NCBI GenBank assembly: GCA_028282705.1
Contig: JANQHI010000081.1
Coordinates: forward strand, 1-64,000
Length of the DNA stretch: 64,000 bases
Direction of reading: 5' to 3'
Origin: Prolixibacteraceae bacterium
Lineage (GTDB): Bacteria > Bacteroidota > Bacteroidia > Bacteroidales > Prolixibacteraceae
Position numbers and translations under genes: made by a program. The notes beneath the pieces were generated by a model. That model made no database searches. It worked only from the letters and a program-made list of their open reading frames with translations, and was not told the DNA's origin. Of the stretch, positions 58,441-64,000 are shown in pieces (within the stretch, counting starts at the first letter, position 1; every line of letters begins with the position of its first letter).

Positions 58441-59241
58441 ATGGAAGGTAAAGTTGTTATCATAACAGGTGCTTCTTCAGGTATTGGTAGGGCACTGGCA
58501 GTTAAATATGCAAAAGCAGGTTCAAAACTGGTTTTAGCAGCACGCAGGATAGAAAGGCTGCATGAATTTGAGGAGGAATTCCCACAGGCTGAAATTTTAT
58601 CAGTAAAGGCTGATGTTAGCAAAGAGGAGGACTGCAAGGTATTGCTAGAAAAAACTGTGGAAAGGTTTGGGAAAGTGGATATTTTGATCAATAATGCAGG
58701 GATTTCAATGCGCGCGCTATTTAGTGAGGTGGACCTTTCAGTATTAAAGAAAGTGATGGACATAAACTTCTGGGGAACTGTGTATTGCTCAAAATATGCC
58801 TTACCCCACCTGGTAAAAACAAAAGGTTCATTGGTAGGGGTTATTTCCATAGCAGGGTTTGTAGGGTTACCTGCCAGGACAGGGTATGCTTCTTCAAAGT
58901 TTGCTGTGCGTGGGTTCCTGGATACTGTCAGGATTGAAAACCTGAAGAATGGCCTGCATGTATTGGTGGCTGCCCCAGGCTTTACTGCCTCTGAGGTAAG
59001 GGAAGCTGCCCTAAATTCAGAAGGGAAGGCACAAGGGGAATCTCCAAGGGATGAGGGAAAAATGATGAGTGCTGAGGAGTGTGCAACACATATTTATAAA
59101 GCAGTTAAAAAAAGGAAGAGGACACTTATCCTTACCTTTACAGAAGGTAAATTAACTGTATTCCTAAGTAAATTTATTCCTAAGTTTTTAGATAAAATGG
59201 TATATAACCATATGGCCAAAGAACCAGATTCCCCATTTTAG
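58441..59241 (+). CDS. Short-chain dehydrogenase/reductase
   Basis: VVIITGASSGIGRALAVKYAKAG; DILINNAGIS; SIAGFVGLPARTGYASSKFAV. Confidence 0.95.
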   Translation: MEGKVVIITGASSGIGRALAVKYAKAGSKLVLAARRIERLHEFEEEFPQAEILSVKADVSKEEDCKVLLEKTVERFGKVDILINNAGISMRALFSEVDLSVLKKVMDINFWGTVYCSKYALPHLVKTKGSLVGVISIAGFVGLPARTGYASSKFAVRGFLDTVRIENLKNGLHVLVAAPGFTASEVREAALNSEGKAQGESPRDEGKMMSAEECATHIYKAVKKRKRTLILTFTEGKLTVFLSKFIPKFLDKMVYNHMAKEPDSPF

Positions 59242-59421
59242 TAGGCTTAAAGATGGATAAAAATGTAATACTGAATTTACCACTTATTTTATAATGTAAA
59301 GCCATTGGTTTAAGCAAGCACAAATAATGCTTATTTAAAGTTTAGCTGTCCTTTTAGTGTTGATTTACAACAAATTAACAAAGCTTCTCGCATGGATGTT
59401 AATGTTTAAATAAAATTGTGT

Positions 59422-59429
59422 TAGTTTTG
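59422..59429 (+). promoter_or_regulatory. Putative -7 box for ECF sigma gene
   Basis: TAGTTTTG fits TANNTTTG, 23 nt before ATG 59452. Confidence 0.35.
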
Positions 59430-59451
59430 TTGTTTTGATTTGGAGGAAAGG

Positions 59452-60003
59452 ATGGTTGATATTATTTGGGAAAATATTAAAGATGGGGATAAGGCTGCCT
59501 TTAAAGCATTATTCGACAGGTATTATTTACCATTGTGCCATTTTACATCAACTATTACAGAGAATTATACTGTAGCTGAAGATATTGTAGTTGATTGTTT
59601 TGTTAAGCTCTGGGAAAATAGAGATGACATCATTGTTAGAAAGTCTTTAAAGAATTATTTGGTAACAGTTGTAAAAAATTCAGCATTGGATCACCTAAGG
59701 AAGAAAAAGGTGGTTAAGGTTGATATTGGAGATATTTATAAAAATTTGCCAACAGAAGAAGAAGCTGGCATAAATGAAGCAAAACTTTACAATGAACTGT
59801 ACACTGTGATTAATAAACTACCTGAAAGGCGAAGGGAAATATTAAAAATGGCAGCCTTTGAAAACAAAACTTACCCAGAGATCGCTGAAGAACTTAACAT
59901 TTCTGTGAATACTGTTAAAACGCAGATATCCAGGGCCTATAAATTTATAAAAGATGAGCTGGATAGCAAGAAAGCACCCATCTACTTGCTACTAATGTTT
60001 TAA
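59452..60003 (+). CDS. ECF RNA polymerase sigma factor (FecI-like)
   Basis: YTVAEDIVVDCFVKLWENRDDI; TYPEIAEELNISVNTVKTQISRAYKFIKDEL. Confidence 0.93.
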   Translation: MVDIIWENIKDGDKAAFKALFDRYYLPLCHFTSTITENYTVAEDIVVDCFVKLWENRDDIIVRKSLKNYLVTVVKNSALDHLRKKKVVKVDIGDIYKNLPTEEEAGINEAKLYNELYTVINKLPERRREILKMAAFENKTYPEIAEELNISVNTVKTQISRAYKFIKDELDSKKAPIYLLLMF

Positions 60004-60096
60004 AAATAACCCTGTTTTTTTAATCCGAGAAAAAAATACTTTCTGCTGTCACCCTATTGAAACTTTATTACGTCAAACTGCCAAAAACGTAAAATT

Positions 60097-60984
60097 GTGA
60101 AAAAACAGGACGATATTGCAAAAAAGTTAAAGGTTGTTTTCGCCTACGACCATTTTAACCAAGATAAAGCTTGGAAGAAGGTGGAGTCCCGCATTTTTGA
60201 TAAGCCAACCCGAAACTTGTTTTCAACATTTTTAAGGCAAGCTGCAATCTTCCTGGCCACATTAGTTTCAGGGGCAATCCTTTATCATTTCGTTTCCACT
60301 ATTGATCAGGAAACAGTTTATTCTGAAATAAAAGTTCCCTTAGGGCAAATGTCAGAAGTTACCCTTCCTGATGGTTCCAATATATGGCTGAATTCAGGTT
60401 CTTCAATTAAGTACTCAAATGAGTTTGCTAAAGGAAACAGGGATATTTACCTGGATGGGGAAGCATTCTTTGAGGTTACCCCGAATAAATCAAGCCCTTT
60501 TAGCCTAAAAACCAAAAACCTGGAGATACTTGTAACAGGAACTTCATTCAATGTTTTTGCATACGGAAATGAAAAGCAACATTCTATTGCATTGGTAGAT
60601 GGGAAGGTCAACTTGTTAAGTTCTACAGGTAAAAAAATAAAAGAACTAAAACAAGGGCAGTTGGCTACCTATACTGAAGGGGACAATACAATTGTACTTT
60701 CCAGATTTGACAAAGAATTTTATACAAGTTGGGTTGATGGGACAATTGTCTTCAAAATGGAAAAACTGGAAGATATAGTACCTAAGTTAGAAAGGTGGTA
60801 TAATATAAATATCCAAATTGAAGAACCTGCTGTCAAAGAATTTAGGTTTACTGGAAAAATATTAAAGAATAAACCTGTTGAACAGATATTCAAGGCATTA
60901 CAGGTTATGGAGCCTGAATTAAATTACCAGTTTATTGTTAACCCAGTGGGGAAAGATTTAGTAAAGATAGGCTTAAAAAATTAG
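60097..60984 (+). CDS. FecR family anti-sigma factor
   Basis: VPLGQMSEVTLPDGSNIWLNSGSSIKYSNEF, IYLDGEAFFEVTPNKSSPFSLKTKNLEILVTGTSFNVFAY. Confidence 0.93.
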   Translation: MKKQDDIAKKLKVVFAYDHFNQDKAWKKVESRIFDKPTRNLFSTFLRQAAIFLATLVSGAILYHFVSTIDQETVYSEIKVPLGQMSEVTLPDGSNIWLNSGSSIKYSNEFAKGNRDIYLDGEAFFEVTPNKSSPFSLKTKNLEILVTGTSFNVFAYGNEKQHSIALVDGKVNLLSSTGKKIKELKQGQLATYTEGDNTIVLSRFDKEFYTSWVDGTIVFKMEKLEDIVPKLERWYNINIQIEEPAVKEFRFTGKILKNKPVEQIFKALQVMEPELNYQFIVNPVGKDLVKIGLKN

Positions 60985-61150
60985 CAGTAATACTAAAAGC
61001 TTTTATTGGTGTAAGTATTAAGAGTAAGTTGATATCAAAAAATTAATTATTAACCACTAAATTATATATACATGGGAATATAAACTGAACTGACTACAAA
61101 AAAGCGATGAAAATGTTAGAGCATTTCCACCGCATTCTGAATTAAAAAAC

Positions 61151-61166
61151 AGCCGTTAGAGCGGCT
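61151..61166 (+). promoter_or_regulatory. Hairpin in susC leader
   Basis: AGCCG-ttagag-CGGCT, 30 nt before ATG at 61196. Confidence 0.3.
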
Positions 61167-61195
61167 ATTTAGTAACGTTAAAACATTGCAAATTT

Positions 61196-64000
61196 ATGAA
61201 AAAAAATGGACTTATCCTTGCCTACAAGGACAAGGGAAAAAAAATGTTATTAATTATGAAGATAACACTATTTTTAATAGTGGGATTAATGTTTTCAGTC
61301 CAGGCTGAAACTTTTTCCCAAGCTACCAAAATTGACCTCGATTTATCAAACACCAAGTTGGTCAATATACTGAACGAGATAGAAGAAAACAGCGAATATA
61401 ATTTCTTCTATAATATCAACCTTGATGAGTTTAGGGATATATCGATACATGCGAAAAATAAAACGGTAAAAGATATCCTTGATTCATTAATGGAAGAAAC
61501 TGGGCTTAGTTATGAGGTAATCGACCGTTATATTGTTATTAAAAACACTGATAATGGCAAGATAAACAACTCAGGTATACAGCAAAGCAAAAGTATTTCT
61601 GGTACAGTGAAGGATGAGGCAGGTGTCCTGCTTCCTGGTGTTACTGTCCTGGTTAAAGGGACAACCAATGGTACAGTTACCAATGCAAATGGGGAATACA
61701 GCTTGCCTAATGTAAGTGCAGGGAACACCATTGTATTTTCATTTGTAGGTATGGTAAGCCAAGAGGTTTTAGTAGGAAACCAGGCTGTTATAAACATCAC
61801 CTTGCTTCCTGATGCCATAGGTATTGAAGAAGTGGTTGCAATAGGTTATGGTACACGCAAGAAAGCAACCCTAACAGGGGCAATTTCTACTGCAGACTCA
61901 AAATTGTTTGAAACCAGGCCTGTTACAAATGCTGTTGCTGCAATACAAGGAGCACTTCCTGGCTTAGTTGTATCACGAAGCTCTTCTCAACCAGGTAACG
62001 AAGGCTTAAATATCCAATTAAGGGGTTTAAGTTCCTTGAATGGGGGCAACAGCCCATTGGTATTGGTTGATGGTTTGCAAACCACTTTATCAACCATTAA
62101 CCCAGATGATATTGAGTCCCTTTCTGTTTTAAAAGATGGTACAGCTGCCATTTATGGTAACCAAGCTGCTAATGGGGTTATATTGATAACCACTAAAAAA
62201 GGGAAAAAAGGAACTCCTACTGTTGAGTACAGTTTTACTTATGGGGGGAACAAGGCAACTTATATCCCTGAAAAGCTGACCATGAGGCATTACATGGAAG
62301 TGGTGAACGAAGGTTTTGTAAACGATGGGGCTGCCCCACTCTATGGCCAAATCTTTTTTGATGCTTTGGGTACAGACCAGGTACTGAATTTTAACCAAAC
62401 CCGTTTAGGTGGGGCTGCAAGGGAAGACAGTTATTTGATTTTCAACCAACCCGAAAATTTATATGTGGATGAGTTTTACGAAACAGGGATCAGGCAAAAC
62501 CACAACTTTAGTGTTTCTGGGGGTGGCAACAATTCAACCTATCGTTTATCACTTGGGTATTTAGATGAAGATGGTGTAGTAAACGCAAAGTTTGATGGGT
62601 TCAAGCGCTATAATGTACGTTTAAACAATACATTTGAGTTGAGCGATAAGTTAAGGCTAACATTCCAAAATTCGCTTGAAATTGGAGACCGTTCATCAAG
62701 CACTGAATTAAACACTGCAATAAGTAGGCTGAGGATGAACTGGACTTTTGGTCCAGTTAGAAGGACAGATGGTGAGTATTATACTTTCAGGGGCTTTGTT
62801 AATCCATTGGACCTATTGGCCCAGGGAGGAGAGGCAGAGTTAACAACAACCAGGTTGATCTCAAATGCTGGCCTTGAGTACGATATATTTGAAGGATTGA
62901 AGTTCAATGCAAATATTGGTATAAACCGAAATACCATTAAAGGAAGAAACGAGGTCCCTACCATCTATTTGATCAATGAATGGACTATTGACGATACCCC
63001 AGGGACAAGGATACAGGGTTATTCAAACCCCAATAGGTTAATAGAAACCAATGAAACAGAAAACTACGCCAGTATTAACGCATATCTAACCTATAATAAG
63101 ATAATTAATGAAGTGCATCAGGTTTCCTTAACAGCAGGAGGGTCGCATGAGCAAAGACGCGACAATCTTATGAGGGCTGAATCAAGGGATTTCCCTACCA
63201 ATGACCTTTTTTCGCTTAGGTTAGGTAATCTGGAGGAAGCCCGTGTTTCATCAAATGGCTTTGCATGGACGATACGTTCTCTTTTCGGGCGTTTAAATTA
63301 CACCTATAAAGATAAATACATCGTAGATGCCAATTTTAGGTATGATGGATCTTCCCGTTTTGACCCAGACAGCCGTTGGGGCTTTTTCTCTGGCTACCTG
63401 GCAGCATGGAGGCTATCTGAAGAAGGGTTTATTAAAGACCTGGGTATTTTTGATAATTTAAAACTCCGTGCATCATATGGTGAAACAGGAAACCAGCAAG
63501 GGATTGGGATTTACGACTATTTATCATTAATAAATGTAAATAGCCCAATTATTCTTGGTACTCCTACGGGAGGTATGTTTGGAGACCAGAATGAAAACCA
63601 GTATTTTGTTGAGGCTGGTGCAGTTAGTTTGGAAAGGAGTTGGGAAACAATTGCCACAACCAACTTTGGAGTAGACCTAAGTGTCTTAAATTCAAAACTA
63701 AATATGTCTTTCGACTATTTCGTTAAAAAGAATAAAGATATGTTGGTTGGTGTGGATGTCCCCACAGTATTGGGGATTGCCCCACCCGCACTCAATAAAG
63801 GGGAAATGGAAACCAAAGGTTTTGAACTGGAACTTAGTTGGAACGACAAGATTGGTGATTTTAACTATTTCATAAGAGGTACCTTGTTTAATGACAAAAA
63901 TAAATTAGTTAAACTGGAAGGTTCAGAAGGTGTTAAACGCGAAGGAATAAATAACCGCTTACTGGGTTATTCTACAGGTACCTATTTTGGGTGGGCTTAT
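61196..64000 (+). CDS. SusC/RagA TonB-linked outer membrane protein with STN domain (3' end beyond window)
   Basis: Open frame from ATG 61196 (MKKNGLILAYKDKGKKMLLIMKITLFLIVGLMFSVQAETFSQATKIDLDLSNTKLVNILNEIEENSEYNFFYN) to window end; ...VDGLQTTLSTINPDDIESLSVLKDGTAAIYGNQAANGVILITTKKGKKG; absent from the ORF list because it has no stop in the window. Confidence 0.93.
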   Translation, partial: MKKNGLILAYKDKGKKMLLIMKITLFLIVGLMFSVQAETFSQATKIDLDLSNTKLVNILNEIEENSEYNFFYNINLDEFRDISIHAKNKTVKDILDSLMEETGLSYEVIDRYIVIKNTDNGKINNSGIQQSKSISGTVKDEAGVLLPGVTVLVKGTTNGTVTNANGEYSLPNVSAGNTIVFSFVGMVSQEVLVGNQAVINITLLPDAIGIEEVVAIGYGTRKKATLTGAISTADSKLFETRPVTNAVAAIQGALPGLVVSRSSSQPGNEGLNIQLRGLSSLNGGNSPLVLVDGLQTTLSTINPDDIESLSVLKDGTAAIYGNQAANGVILITTKKGKKGTPTVEYSFTYGGNKATYIPEKLTMRHYMEVVNEGFVNDGAAPLYGQIFFDALGTDQVLNFNQTRLGGAAREDSYLIFNQPENLYVDEFYETGIRQNHNFSVSGGGNNSTYRLSLGYLDEDGVVNAKFDGFKRYNVRLNNTFELSDKLRLTFQNSLEIGDRSSSTELNTAISRLRMNWTFGPVRRTDGEYYTFRGFVNPLDLLAQGGEAELTTTRLISNAGLEYDIFEGLKFNANIGINRNTIKGRNEVPTIYLINEWTIDDTPGTRIQGYSNPNRLIETNETENYASINAYLTYNKIINEVHQVSLTAGGSHEQRRDNLMRAESRDFPTNDLFSLRLGNLEEARVSSNGFAWTIRSLFGRLNYTYKDKYIVDANFRYDGSSRFDPDSRWGFFSGYLAAWRLSEEGFIKDLGIFDNLKLRASYGETGNQQGIGIYDYLSLINVNSPIILGTPTGGMFGDQNENQYFVEAGAVSLERSWETIATTNFGVDLSVLNSKLNMSFDYFVKKNKDMLVGVDVPTVLGIAPPALNKGEMETKGFELELSWNDKIGDFNYFIRGTLFNDKNKLVKLEGSEGVKREGINNRLLGYSTGTYFGWAY

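Noticed and set aside
1-64000. Defence system, prophage, integrase, transposase, tRNA or rRNA
   Set aside because: No matching protein motifs or recognisable RNA cloverleaf/rRNA sequence found by reading; a tRNAscan/Infernal run would be decisive.

Overview
This 64 kb window is AT-rich and comes from a Bacteroidetes-type chromosome. Support includes SusC/SusD pairs, FecI/FecR regulators, TANNTTTG promoter-like boxes, an OmpA protein with thrombospondin-3 repeats, and a DUF5606-like protein. I support 45 CDSs, the first and last cut by the window edges. Most are core or housekeeping: a methylmalonyl-CoA epimerase plus Na+-pumping decarboxylase operon, purL, argS, trhO-dus, creD, peptidases, TonB receptors and ECF sigma factors. 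I saw no CRISPR array, rRNA, tRNA, transposase, prophage or recognisable defence system. The observations most worth a second look are: (1) two intergenic arrays (about 48.91-49.23 kb and 55.94-56.10 kb) of short palindromes with diverged but self-complementary stems, recurring ~50 and ~42-43 nt spacings, and a shared TTTCTATAAATA box in opposite orientations; (2) strong CpG depletion in core genes, contrasted with near-normal CpG in a 35.8-44.8 kb sigma/FecR/SusC/SusD/MORN/TlpA locus that looks imported; (3) that locus itself, with a MORN-repeat protein and a TlpA-like lipoprotein and no glycan-degrading enzyme; (4) an OadB-type sodium pump subunit with an extra secreted N-terminal domain; (5) a protein of at least ten ~60-aa degenerate repeats at the left edge. 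All family calls are from reading the translations; no database searches were run.
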